Assembly (NCBI GenBank): GCA_028871345.1
Contig: JAGWNK010000036.1
Span: 1-43,461 of the forward strand
DNA from: Alphaproteobacteria bacterium
GTDB taxonomy: Bacteria; Pseudomonadota; Alphaproteobacteria; Micropepsales; Micropepsaceae
Direction: 5' to 3'
DNA: 43,461 nt
Both the position numbers and the translations under genes were made by a program. The notes under the pieces were generated by a model that searched no databases, was not told the origin of the DNA, and saw only the letters and a program-made list of their open reading frames with translations. Positions 8,607 to 16,938 of this stretch are shown here, in pieces. The first letter of the stretch is position 1. Each line of letters begins with the position of its first letter.

Positions 8607-10898
8607 TCAAGGTCTAATGGTGCTTTCGTCCAGATGAAGCATCGTTGTGCTGCTGATGCTGGTCGCAGAGTCACCAAGACTGATCGTGTAATCGCCCGCA
8701 GCAACGCGCCAAACATGTGCGGCGGTGTCGAACGAGGCGAGAAGCCGCGGGTCGAGCGTGACGGTCACATGTTTCGAAGCTCCCGGCTTCAGGTCGATCT
8801 TGCTCCAGCCCATAAGGCGCGCCACGGCGCCCGGCGGCGTGGCGTAGACCTGGGCCACGGCCTTGCCGGCCCGCTGACCGGTGTTGCGCACGTCGAATGT
8901 CACGGTCGGCGCGCTGCCCGGCGAAGCAGAAAGATTGCCATAACCGAAGGTCGTGTAGGAAAGGCCGAAGCCGAACGGGAACAGCGGCCGAAGCTTCCGG
9001 ACCGCGAACCACTTGTATCCGACGTTGGCGCCTTCGGTGTAGTTCACATCGAACAGGTTCGGGGTCCCTGCCCAGCGTTGCGGCGGTTGCTCGAGCCCGG
9101 CGCCCGGTATGACGGGGCGCGGCAGCTGGTCGACGCTTTGCGGGAACGTTGCCGCAAGATGGCCCGAGGGATTCACCTTGCCGAACAGAATGCGCGCAAT
9201 CGCGGCGGCCCCTCGCTGGCCCGGGTACCAGGCCTCGAGAACAGCGCCGACTTGCGACAGCCAGGGCATCACGACCGGTCCGCCATTCTCCAGGACCACG
9301 ATGGTGTGCGGGTTGGCCGCCGCGACTGCCGATACCAGCGCGTCCTGGTCGCCGGGCAGATTGAGGCCGAGCATATCGGTCCCTTCGGCCTGCCATTGCT
9401 GGACGAAAACGACGGCGACGTCGGACGCCTTGGCGAGCCTGGCCGCCTGCTGAATATCCCCGCCGTCGTCGAACCGCACGCGGGCATTGCGGCTTTCCGC
9501 CTTGATCGCCGAAAGAGGCGACGGCGGATCGTAGATCATCCGATCGAGCGGTATGCGCGCCTTGCCTTCGCGGACGACGACGGCTCCGCCAAGCAGGACC
9601 TCCTGAGACGGATCATTGCCGATGGGAATGACTTGCGAGGAGCCACCGCCCGATAGAACGCCAATATCGGCGTTGGCGCCGATGACGGCGATCCGCCGAG
9701 CTTTGCCCGTCAACGGCAATAGTTCGCGGTCATTCTTGAGCAGGGTGATGCCCTCTTCTGCCGCGCGCTGCGCAACGTCGCCATCCGCCTTGACATCGAG
9801 CGGCTTGCGGCTGAGCGGATAATCGAACAGGCCGTGGGCGAACATGCTGCGCAAAATTCGGTGCACCATGTCGTGCAGGCGCGCCTCCGAAACCTTCCCG
9901 TCGGCGACGGCCTTCCTCAACCCCGCGCCGAAATAGTCCGCGTTGTCGAAGATATAAGCCGACTCCTGGTCGAGGCCGTTGTTGGCAGCCTCCACCGTGG
10001 AATGGTCGGCGCCCCAGTCCGACATGACGTAGCCGGGGAATTGCCAATCACCCTTGAGGACCTTGTTCAGGAGAAAGTCGTTCTCGCAGGCATAGACTCC
10101 GTTGACACGGTTGTAGGCGCACATGATCGAGCCCGGCCTGCCGCGCTCAATGGCGATCTCGAAAGCCAGCAGATCACTCTCGCGCATCGATTTCTCGTCG
10201 ATATTGGCGCTCAGCCAGTCGCGGCCGATTTCCTGATCGTTCATCGCGTAATGTTTTGCGGTTGAAATGACGTGCTGATCCTGGACACCGCGGATGACTT
10301 CTCCCGCGATGGTGCCGGCCAAGAGAGGGTCTTCGCCCGCATATTCAAAATTGCGGCCATTGCGCGGATCGCGTTCGAGATCAACGCCGCCGTTCAGGAG
10401 AACATTGAATCCCTTGGCCCGAACCTCCCGCCCGAGCATCGCACCAGCGTCGTACGCAAGATCCGGATTCCAAGCCGATGCGGTGAGCAAGCTTGCGGGC
10501 AGCGCCGTCGCCTGATCACCCGGACGCATGTGCCGGCCGTTTGCCACGCCCAAACTGGCGTCTGTCTCAAGCTGTGCCGGAATGCCAAGCCGCGGTATTC
10601 CGGGGATGTACCCGGCCGAATGCGGAAACGCGTCGATGATCACTTTCGGCGGACGTGGGAAGATCGGATTCTGGATCTCGTCGAGACCGAGATAGCCACG
10701 CACAAGCGTGAATTCCTCGTCCGGCGTCATCTGTGCCTGCACCAGGTCGGCACGCTGATCGGGCGAAAGGTCCTGGTTCATCCAAGGGGCGTTGACGGGG
10801 GGAACACTGGAAACAGGAGCCTGCGCCCGCATTGGAGGCGCAACACACGCCGCAACAAGCAAAGCGGCCACGCAGGTGCGGACAACGACGTGTGGCAT
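8607..10898 (-). CDS. Exported GH3 beta-glucosidase
   Basis: A 763-residue family 3 glycoside hydrolase. The first residues (MPHVVVRTCVAALLVAAC) form a signal peptide; VAAC at residue 18 could be a lipobox, otherwise cleavage would follow AQA at 27. The catalytic barrel carries KHYAMNDQEIGRDW and the nucleophile Asp294 in VMSDWGADHS. The second domain has QAEGTDMLGLNLPGDQ, the usual acid/base region, and a fibronectin-III-like domain follows (GFGLSYTTFGYGN onward). It removes glucose, or a related sugar, from beta-linked oligosaccharides in the periplasm or at the outer membrane. ATG 10898 is preceded by GAGAGGGG. The transporter starts 100 bases downstream. A LacI-type operator-like site about 150 bases upstream suggests this gene begins its own transcript. 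Confidence 0.94.
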   Translation of the reverse strand: MPHVVVRTCVAALLVAACVAPPMRAQAPVSSVPPVNAPWMNQDLSPDQRADLVQAQMTPDEEFTLVRGYLGLDEIQNPIFPRPPKVIIDAFPHSAGYIPGIPRLGIPAQLETDASLGVANGRHMRPGDQATALPASLLTASAWNPDLAYDAGAMLGREVRAKGFNVLLNGGVDLERDPRNGRNFEYAGEDPLLAGTIAGEVIRGVQDQHVISTAKHYAMNDQEIGRDWLSANIDEKSMRESDLLAFEIAIERGRPGSIMCAYNRVNGVYACENDFLLNKVLKGDWQFPGYVMSDWGADHSTVEAANNGLDQESAYIFDNADYFGAGLRKAVADGKVSEARLHDMVHRILRSMFAHGLFDYPLSRKPLDVKADGDVAQRAAEEGITLLKNDRELLPLTGKARRIAVIGANADIGVLSGGGSSQVIPIGNDPSQEVLLGGAVVVREGKARIPLDRMIYDPPSPLSAIKAESRNARVRFDDGGDIQQAARLAKASDVAVVFVQQWQAEGTDMLGLNLPGDQDALVSAVAAANPHTIVVLENGGPVVMPWLSQVGAVLEAWYPGQRGAAAIARILFGKVNPSGHLAATFPQSVDQLPRPVIPGAGLEQPPQRWAGTPNLFDVNYTEGANVGYKWFAVRKLRPLFPFGFGLSYTTFGYGNLSASPGSAPTVTFDVRNTGQRAGKAVAQVYATPPGAVARLMGWSKIDLKPGASKHVTVTLDPRLLASFDTAAHVWRVAAGDYTISLGDSATSISSTTMLHLDESTIRP

Positions 10899-11044
10899 GG
10901 GCCCCTCTCGGATGACGCCAGCTCCCAAGCAGCAGGAGCCGGGAGATGATTGGTCGAACCTTGCCCCGGATGGCCGCTTTTCCGCGGCCGAGCACGTCCG
11001 CAAAGCGGCAATGCCGTCTTCATCCTGGGCGCAGCAGCTTAGTA

Positions 11045-11058
11045 TGACAGCGCTTTCA
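11045..11058. promoter_or_regulatory. LacI-type operator-like palindrome upstream of the GH3 gene
   Basis: The bases TGACAGCGCTTTCA differ by one base from the perfect palindrome TGACAGCGCTGTCA, with the central GCGC typical of LacI-family operators. The site sits 17 bases after the lactonase stop and about 147 bases before the GH3 start, where a second promoter would be expected. Two related sites occur near 38065 and 41921. Binding is inferred; no regulator gene is in the window. Confidence 0.5.
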
Positions 11059-11075
11059 GGTACAGCCTTTGGGCG

Positions 11076-12191
11076 TCAAACTTGTGCGAGAAATGCAGGT
11101 CTGGGGACGGCGAGCTTCCTGCCCGACGGCACCAGCCCTCCGTCGCGTGCGAGTTCGAATACGACAAGGTCGCCTGAGCGCTCGTTGGCGACCACCAGGC
11201 GGCGATGGTCTTCCATCAAGAGAAAGTAGCGCGGCCAATCTCCCCCGGTCGGGACATGTCCGGCGGCGGTGGCGCGCCCGTCGGCGGCGATGTCGAAGAT
11301 CGCGATGCTGTTGTGGCCGCGGTTTGAGACGTACACGCGCCTCCCCCTGCGGTCGATCGCGATATGGGCCGTCTGGTTGTGCGCCGTGAAGCCGGCGGGC
11401 AGTGCGGACAGCATCTGCTGGCGGGACAGCGTGCCGTCCGGCATCCGGCGAAGCACGGTCAATGTGCCGGCGAGTTCGCTCGCCAGATAGGTGATTGGCA
11501 GTCGAGGATGGAAGACCATGTGGCGGGGGCCACTTCCCGGCGGCGCCTCATAGGCCGCGAACACGGGCCCCAGCCGCGAATTCTTCGGATCGAACGGATA
11601 GGCGAAAACGCGGTCGGCTCCGAGGTCGATCGTGTAGAGCAGCGTTTGGTCAGGCGAGAAGCGAGCCCAATGGGCGTGCGGGCCTTCCTGCCGGTCCTTG
11701 TTGGGGCCGCTGCCCCGGTCCTGATGCATCTCCGCCGCCGACGGCATACCGGACTTCGGGTCGAGCCGGCAGAAGCCGATGCTGCCGCTGTCGTAGTTGG
11801 CAACGACCATGCAGCGTTCGGCACGGTCAAGACTGACATAGCAGGGTGACGAACCGTTGGTTGGAACACCACCGAGCCTGGTCCAGGTGCCGTTGGAGCA
11901 GCGGTAGGCGCCCACCTGGCCCACCTTCTGCTCGTCCAACAGATAATGCACGTCGAAACGCTTGCTGTAGGTGCCGAAAGACGCATTCACGATGCTCTTG
12001 TCGGGCTGCCCGAGGATCCACTCGTCGCCCGCCGGCCGGTACGTCAAGGGAAAGAGGCCTCCGTTGGGCGAGGCGTAGGTCCCCACGAACAGATGTACTT
12101 CTTGGGAGGCCGCGGCCGCTTGTGACGCCAGCGCCGCTGCCAGAAGGCCCTGCGTCACCGCGCGGCGGCTGGGATGCGTATCATTGGACAT
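11076..12191 (-). CDS. Tat-exported lactonase, 6-phosphogluconolactonase family (beta-propeller)
   Basis: A 371-residue protein of the seven-bladed propeller lactonase family. It begins with a twin-arginine signal (PSRRAVTQGLLAAALASQAA) ending near AAAS. Family motifs include LFVGTYASPNGG, GPHAHWARFSPD, GSGPRHMVFHP, VYVSNRGHNSIAIF and GDWPRYF. Cytoplasmic relatives open 6-phosphogluconolactone; an exported copy cannot meet that phosphorylated substrate, so an aldonolactone such as gluconolactone or cellobionolactone is more likely (inference). AAGGAG lies five bases before ATG 12191. The gluconate permease ends 23 bases upstream, which supports a shared transcript and a link from lactone opening to aldonate uptake. 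Confidence 0.9.
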   Translation of the reverse strand: MSNDTHPSRRAVTQGLLAAALASQAAAASQEVHLFVGTYASPNGGLFPLTYRPAGDEWILGQPDKSIVNASFGTYSKRFDVHYLLDEQKVGQVGAYRCSNGTWTRLGGVPTNGSSPCYVSLDRAERCMVVANYDSGSIGFCRLDPKSGMPSAAEMHQDRGSGPNKDRQEGPHAHWARFSPDQTLLYTIDLGADRVFAYPFDPKNSRLGPVFAAYEAPPGSGPRHMVFHPRLPITYLASELAGTLTVLRRMPDGTLSRQQMLSALPAGFTAHNQTAHIAIDRRGRRVYVSNRGHNSIAIFDIAADGRATAAGHVPTGGDWPRYFLLMEDHRRLVVANERSGDLVVFELARDGGLVPSGRKLAVPRPAFLAQV

Positions 12192-12214
12192 GCAAGCTCC
12201 TTCTCGATTGGCCA

Positions 12215-13528
12215 TCAAACCCAGAGGCTGAGGATCAGCACGAAGACCAGTCCGAAGGTCCCGACCAGGGTCTCCATCAGGGTCCAGGATCGGAACGTGT
12301 CCCAAAGGCTGACGTTGAAGTATTCCTTGAACATCCAGAATCCGGAATCGTTGACGTGCGAGCACATCAGGCTTCCCGCGCCGACGGCGAGCACCATCAG
12401 GTTCCGGTCCGCCCCGGTCGCCGCCACCACAGGCGCGACGATGCTGGCGGCCGTGAGCCCCGCCACCGTCGCCGACCCGAGGGCGATGCGGATCACCATG
12501 GCGACGAGCCAGCCCAGCGCCAGCGGGGGGATCGGCAGCTTCGCCAGGAGCACACCCAACTGGGCGTCCACGCCCGTGTCGACAAACACCTGCTTGAGCG
12601 CGCCGGCGCCGGCGACGATCAGCAGGATCGTGGCGATGTCGCGGATGGATTTTCCATAGCTGTTCATCAGGCGGGTGAGCGGGACACCGCGCATCAGCCC
12701 CAGGGTGATAGTCGCGACCGCCAGGGAGAGCAGCATCACAAGCATGGGATCGCCGGCGAAGCCGATCACCGGTTTCAGCGCGGGGTCGGTCTTCCCCGCG
12801 AAGGAGAGTGCCGTGGTCAGGCCGATGAGAACGACGGGAAGCAGCGCACAGGCGAAGGCGTTAAACGCGCCGGGAAGCCGATCATCCGGAATATCGGCGG
12901 GCTTGAAGAGGTCGTTGGGCACCGAGGCCACCCGCTTCAAGGTCGAGGCCAGCAGAGGCCCCGCGATCAGCAAAGTCGGAACGCCGACGATGGCGCCGTA
13001 GAGCAGCGTGAGTCCCATGTTGGCACCGAACTGCGTGACAAGGGCCACGGGCGAAGGGTGCGGCGGCAGGAAGCCGTGGGCGATGGAAAGCCCAGCCAGC
13101 AGCGGGATCCCCAGATACACCGCCGACAGGCGCGATCGGTAGGCCACCGAGAACACCAGCGGGACGAGAAGGACGAAGCCCACATTGTAGAACAGCGGGA
13201 TGCCGACAATGAAACCGGTGAATGTCATCGCCAAGGTGATGCGCCTGCTGCCGAAGCCCTTCATCAGGACGCGGGCGATCTGTTGCGCGGCACCCGAGTC
13301 GGCGATCAGCTTTCCGAACATGGCGCCGAGGCAGATGATGACGGCGAGCGAGCCGAGCATGTCGCCGATGCCGTGCTCGATGCTGCCGGGAATCCTTGCC
13401 AGCGGCATGTGGAGCAGGAGCGCAGCGGACAAGGCCGAGATGATGAAGGCGATGAAGGGATGGACCTTCAGGACCGCGATCAGAATCACGAGCACGGCCA
13501 CGGCAAGCACGATCGACAGGATCAGCAT
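12215..13528 (-). CDS. gntP: GntP-family gluconate:H+ symporter
   Basis: A 437-residue membrane protein with about 12-14 hydrophobic segments. It matches gluconate permeases: GDMLGSLAVIICLGAMFGKL near the N-terminus, GIPLFYNVGFVLLVPL, the family signature HGFLPPHPSPVAL near residue 160, and a C-terminal SHVNDSGFWMFKEYF. Members import gluconate or related sugar acids with protons. ATG 13528 is preceded by AGGGGA. It leads the minus-strand block; the exported lactonase follows 23 bases later. A plausible promoter lies 34-61 bases upstream. Which aldonate it prefers cannot be told from sequence, and the symbol is used at family level. Confidence 0.92.
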   Translation of the reverse strand: MLILSIVLAVAVLVILIAVLKVHPFIAFIISALSAALLLHMPLARIPGSIEHGIGDMLGSLAVIICLGAMFGKLIADSGAAQQIARVLMKGFGSRRITLAMTFTGFIVGIPLFYNVGFVLLVPLVFSVAYRSRLSAVYLGIPLLAGLSIAHGFLPPHPSPVALVTQFGANMGLTLLYGAIVGVPTLLIAGPLLASTLKRVASVPNDLFKPADIPDDRLPGAFNAFACALLPVVLIGLTTALSFAGKTDPALKPVIGFAGDPMLVMLLSLAVATITLGLMRGVPLTRLMNSYGKSIRDIATILLIVAGAGALKQVFVDTGVDAQLGVLLAKLPIPPLALGWLVAMVIRIALGSATVAGLTAASIVAPVVAATGADRNLMVLAVGAGSLMCSHVNDSGFWMFKEYFNVSLWDTFRSWTLMETLVGTFGLVFVLILSLWV

Positions 13529-13561
13529 TGGTCCCCTAAGGCCGCGGCATCGCAGCGGCGC

Positions 13562-13589
13562 AATCTAGAGGACAATGAAAAATCGTCAA
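13562..13589 (-). promoter_or_regulatory. Probable sigma-70 promoter of the gntP-lactonase unit, with a dyad
   Basis: On the minus strand TTGACG (13589-13584), a 16-base spacer and TAGATT (13567-13562) match -35 and -10 elements ahead of gntP. An imperfect dyad (AGGAC at 13569-13573, GTCCT at 13593-13597) overlaps them and could be an operator. It lies in the 80-base gap between the end of dnaE2 and gntP. Confidence 0.4.
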
Positions 13590-13608
13590 TTCGTCCTGCG
13601 ACGGCCTT

Positions 13609-16600
13609 TCAATGAAAATCGCGCGACTTGGGAACGACGCGGACATTCCGCGGGTGCCGATGGAAGGACGGCGCCGATTGGGGCCGCCAGCTGCGCCCCG
13701 GCGCGTGGTCCGACGACAGGCGGTCGAGTTCAGTGGAACGGTCGAACACCCGTTCGGCCACCAGATGGACGATGTTTTCCGGGCTGCGCTGGACCTTGCC
13801 CTCGACGAGCAGCAGGCGTCCTCCCATGATCTCGCGCCGGAAGACATTGACCAGCCGCGGCCACACCACCACATTGGCGATGCTCGTCTCGTCGCTGAGC
13901 GTGATGAAGACGACGCCGGAGTCGCCCGGACGCTGGCGGGTCAGGACGATGCCGGCACAGCGCGCCCGCGCCCCATCGGGCGCCCGGGACAGTTCCTCGC
14001 AGCTCAAGACGTCTTCCGCAGAAAACTGCTGGCGCAGGAACTGCATCAGATGCGCCCTGAGCGACAGGCGCAGCATCTGGTAGTCGATCACCACATGCTC
14101 GCTCAGCTTCATGAGCGGCAGAGGCTCGAGCTCTTCCGGAGTCAATTCTTCGACGAACTGCGCCGCGAACAGCGGCAGCGCCTCGTCATCGCTGAGGCGG
14201 CGGACGGCCCACAAGGTCTCGCGCCGGTCCGTGGAGGTCGACAGGAAGCAATCCGCTTCCGCCAGAATGACCAGCGCCCGTTTGGGGAGGCGCGTCCGCC
14301 GCGCCAGACTGTCGACACCCGAATATCGGTTGCCGCGCGAAGCCACGAGTTCTTTCGCCCAGTCCTCGCTGAAGCCGTCGACCTGCCGGAAGCCGAGCCG
14401 CACGGCCTGGCCGCCGGTTTCGCAGGATTCCAGGATGTTGTCCCAGCAGCTGAAATTGATGTCGACGGGACGCACATCGACGCCATGTTCGCGCGCGTCG
14501 CGCACGATCTCGGCGGGGGCATAGAAGCCCATCGGCTGCGAGTTCAAAAGCGCACAGCAAAAGGCCGCCGGATGGTGTTTCTTGATCCAGGCGGAGATGT
14601 AGACGAGATGGGCGAAGCTCGCCGCGTGGCTTTCGGGAAAGCCGTAGGAGCCGAAACCCTCGATCTGGCGGAAGCAGCGGTCGGCGTATTCCGGTTCATA
14701 ACCGCGCCGCACCATCCCCCCGATCATCTTCTCGCGGAAGGTGTCGATCGTTCCCACGTTTCGGAAGGTGGCCATGGCGCGGCGCAGGCCGTTGGCTTCC
14801 GACGGCGTGAACTTCGCCGCCACGATGGCCAGCTGCATGGCCTGCTCCTGGAACAGCGGCACACCCATCGTCTTGCCGAGCACCTTATGCAGCTCGTCGG
14901 GCGGGCCGTGCTCCGGGGACGGCGACGGGAAAACGACCTCCTCCCGGCCGCTGCGGCGGCGCAGATAAGGATGCACCATGTCGCCCTGGATGGGGCCCGG
15001 ACGCACGATGGCGACCTCGATGACGAGGTCGTAGAACTTCACCGGCTTCAGCCGCGGCAGCATGTTCATCTGGGCGCGGCTTTCCACCTGGAACACGCCG
15101 ACCGCATCGGCCTTCTGCAGCATCTCGTAGACCGAATGGTCTTCTCTCGGCACGGTGGCAAGATCATAAGCCTTGCGTTCGTGGACCCGGACGAGATCGA
15201 AAGCCTTGCGGATGCAGGTCAGCATGCCGAGCGCCAGGACATCGACCTTCATGATGTTGAGGGCGTCGATGTCGTCCTTGTCCCATTCGATGAAGAAGCG
15301 ATCCTCCATCGTGGCCGGGCCGACCGGGACGATCTCGTCGAGGCGGTCATGCGTCAGCACGAAGCCCCCCACATGCTGCGACAGATGCCTGGGAAAGCCG
15401 ATCAGGTCGTTGGCGGCCTTGGCGGCACGGTCGATCACGGCATTGAACGGATCAAGGCTTCCCTGGCGGATCTCGCTGTCGTGCAACCGGCTCCCCCAGC
15501 TTCCCCAGACGCCGCCGGAGAGGGCGGCCGTGACGTCCTCGGTGAGGCCGAAGACCTTGCCCACTTCACGGATGGCGCTGCGCGGGCGGTAGCAGATGAC
15601 GGTGGCGGCCAGGGCGGCGCGATGCCGGCCGTAGCGCTGATAAATCCATTGAATCACCTCTTCGCGGCGTTCGTGCTCGAAGTCGACGTCGATGTCGGGA
15701 GGCTCGCGGCGTTCCTGCGAGACGAAGCGCTCGAACAGCAGATCGATCTGCATCGGATCGACGGCGGTGATGTCGAGGACGTAGCAGACGGCGGAGTTGG
15801 CGGCCGAGCCCCGCCCCTGGCAGAGGATCTCCTTGCTCCTGGCGAAGGCCACGATGTCGTGGACGGTGAGGAAGTAGGGAGCGATCCCAAGCTGGTCGAT
15901 GAGGGCGAGCTCCTTCTTCAGGGTCCCGCGCACCTTGTCGGGGATGCCATCGGGATAACGGCGCGCGGCGCCCTGCCAGGTCAGGTCGATCAGGTGCTCT
16001 TGCGGCGTCTTTCCGGGCGGCACCGGCTCGTCGGGGTAGTTGTACTTGAGTTGGTCGAGGGAGAAGACGATGCGGTCGACGAAGCGCCGTGTCTCGGCAA
16101 CCGCTTCGGGCGCCTGACGGAAGAGCTCGGCCATCTCGCCCGGTGACTTGAGGTGGCGCTCGGCATTGGCTTCCAGGAGACGACCGGCGGCATCAAGGGT
16201 GACGTGCTCGCGGATGCAGGTGACGACGTCCTGCAACTCGCGGCGCCCGGGCACGTGGTAGAGCGCATCGTTGGTGGCCAGCAGCGGCACCCCAATAGCT
16301 GTTGCGAGGCGCTTCCAACAGCGCAGGCGGCGCTGATCGCCGCCGCGACACAGCATGGAGACGCCGAGCCAGACACGGCCTGCGGCAGGGCCGTTCAGGA
16401 TCTCAAGAAGCCTCTGAATTCCTTCGGAATTTTCTGCGAAATCATTTTGCGGCGCAGAGGGTATCCCCCCTCCCCCTTCCGCCTCTTCAGCAAGATAATT
16501 GTTCCACGATTTTGGCAGGGGGTCCCCCCTCCCCCCGGTCTGCCCGGGATGGGGAGGCATCACCACCAGCAGCATCCCCTCCTGCCACGCCAGGAGGTCG

Positions 16601-16938
16601 TTCAAGGACAGGATGCATTCGCCCTTCGGCGCCCGCAGCTTGCCGATGCTGAGCATCCGGCAGAGACGGCCATAGGCCGCCCGGTCGGACGGGTAAGCCA
16701 GGATGTCGGGTGTGCCATCGGAAAAAACAAGACGCGCGCCGACCAGGAGCGTCGGTTTTTCGCCCTCGATCTGTTGCAAGGCGTCGTACATGCGAACGAC
16801 ACCCGCCAGCGTATTGCGATCGGCGATACCGATGGCGCGATAGCCGAGCACCGCCGCCGCCACGGCAAACTCGCGCGGATGCGATGCGCCGCGCAGGAAG
16901 GAATAGTTCGTGGTGACCCCGATTTCGGCGTAGGTCAT
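13609..16938 (-). CDS. dnaE2: Error-prone DNA polymerase DnaE2 (ImuC)
   Basis: A C-family polymerase of 1109 residues, the catalytic subunit of the ImuABC translesion mutasome. The PHP domain opens with YAEIGVTTNYSFLRGASHP. The active-site motif PDIDVDF gives D415 and D417, matching the two catalytic Asp of DnaE, followed by RHRAALAATVICYRPRSAIR. The OB-fold region and the typical ending NVRVVPKSRDFH complete it. ATG 16938 overlaps the imuB stop as ATGA and has AGGGAG seven bases upstream; the longer open frame upstream lies within imuB. Residues about 130-175 hold an extra Gly/Pro/Asn-rich segment not expected in DnaE2, encoded by a palindrome-rich insertion in the N-terminal region (separate entry). 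The frame is intact, so the enzyme may still work. Confidence 0.96.
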   Translation of the reverse strand: MTYAEIGVTTNYSFLRGASHPREFAVAAAVLGYRAIGIADRNTLAGVVRMYDALQQIEGEKPTLLVGARLVFSDGTPDILAYPSDRAAYGRLCRMLSIGKLRAPKGECILSLNDLLAWQEGMLLVVMPPHPGQTGGRGDPLPKSWNNYLAEEAEGGGGIPSAPQNDFAENSEGIQRLLEILNGPAAGRVWLGVSMLCRGGDQRRLRCWKRLATAIGVPLLATNDALYHVPGRRELQDVVTCIREHVTLDAAGRLLEANAERHLKSPGEMAELFRQAPEAVAETRRFVDRIVFSLDQLKYNYPDEPVPPGKTPQEHLIDLTWQGAARRYPDGIPDKVRGTLKKELALIDQLGIAPYFLTVHDIVAFARSKEILCQGRGSAANSAVCYVLDITAVDPMQIDLLFERFVSQERREPPDIDVDFEHERREEVIQWIYQRYGRHRAALAATVICYRPRSAIREVGKVFGLTEDVTAALSGGVWGSWGSRLHDSEIRQGSLDPFNAVIDRAAKAANDLIGFPRHLSQHVGGFVLTHDRLDEIVPVGPATMEDRFFIEWDKDDIDALNIMKVDVLALGMLTCIRKAFDLVRVHERKAYDLATVPREDHSVYEMLQKADAVGVFQVESRAQMNMLPRLKPVKFYDLVIEVAIVRPGPIQGDMVHPYLRRRSGREEVVFPSPSPEHGPPDELHKVLGKTMGVPLFQEQAMQLAIVAAKFTPSEANGLRRAMATFRNVGTIDTFREKMIGGMVRRGYEPEYADRCFRQIEGFGSYGFPESHAASFAHLVYISAWIKKHHPAAFCCALLNSQPMGFYAPAEIVRDAREHGVDVRPVDINFSCWDNILESCETGGQAVRLGFRQVDGFSEDWAKELVASRGNRYSGVDSLARRTRLPKRALVILAEADCFLSTSTDRRETLWAVRRLSDDEALPLFAAQFVEELTPEELEPLPLMKLSEHVVIDYQMLRLSLRAHLMQFLRQQFSAEDVLSCEELSRAPDGARARCAGIVLTRQRPGDSGVVFITLSDETSIANVVVWPRLVNVFRREIMGGRLLLVEGKVQRSPENIVHLVAERVFDRSTELDRLSSDHAPGRSWRPQSAPSFHRHPRNVRVVPKSRDFH
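16410..16550 (-). repeat. Putative in-frame short repeat element inside dnaE2
   Basis: About 140 bases differ in texture from the surrounding gene. Two direct copies of TCCCCCCTCCCCC (16464-16476 and 16523-16535, plus strand) lie 59 bases apart. A hairpin AATTCC-TTC-GGAATT sits at 16417-16431 and a second, AGGGGG-TC-CCCCCT, at 16517-16530, with an AT-rich middle. The encoded segment runs from about GGRGDPLPKSW to NDFAENSEG, between two parts of DnaE2 that I would expect to be close together (LLVVMPP and GRVWLGVSMLCRGGDQRR). It resembles in behaviour the palindromic elements that insert in frame into Rickettsia genes; the family here is unknown. Confidence 0.5.

Noticed and set aside
13612..16146. 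An 844-codon open frame antisense to dnaE2
   Set aside because: Same reason: low-complexity product, no motifs, and dnaE2 on the other strand is unmistakable.
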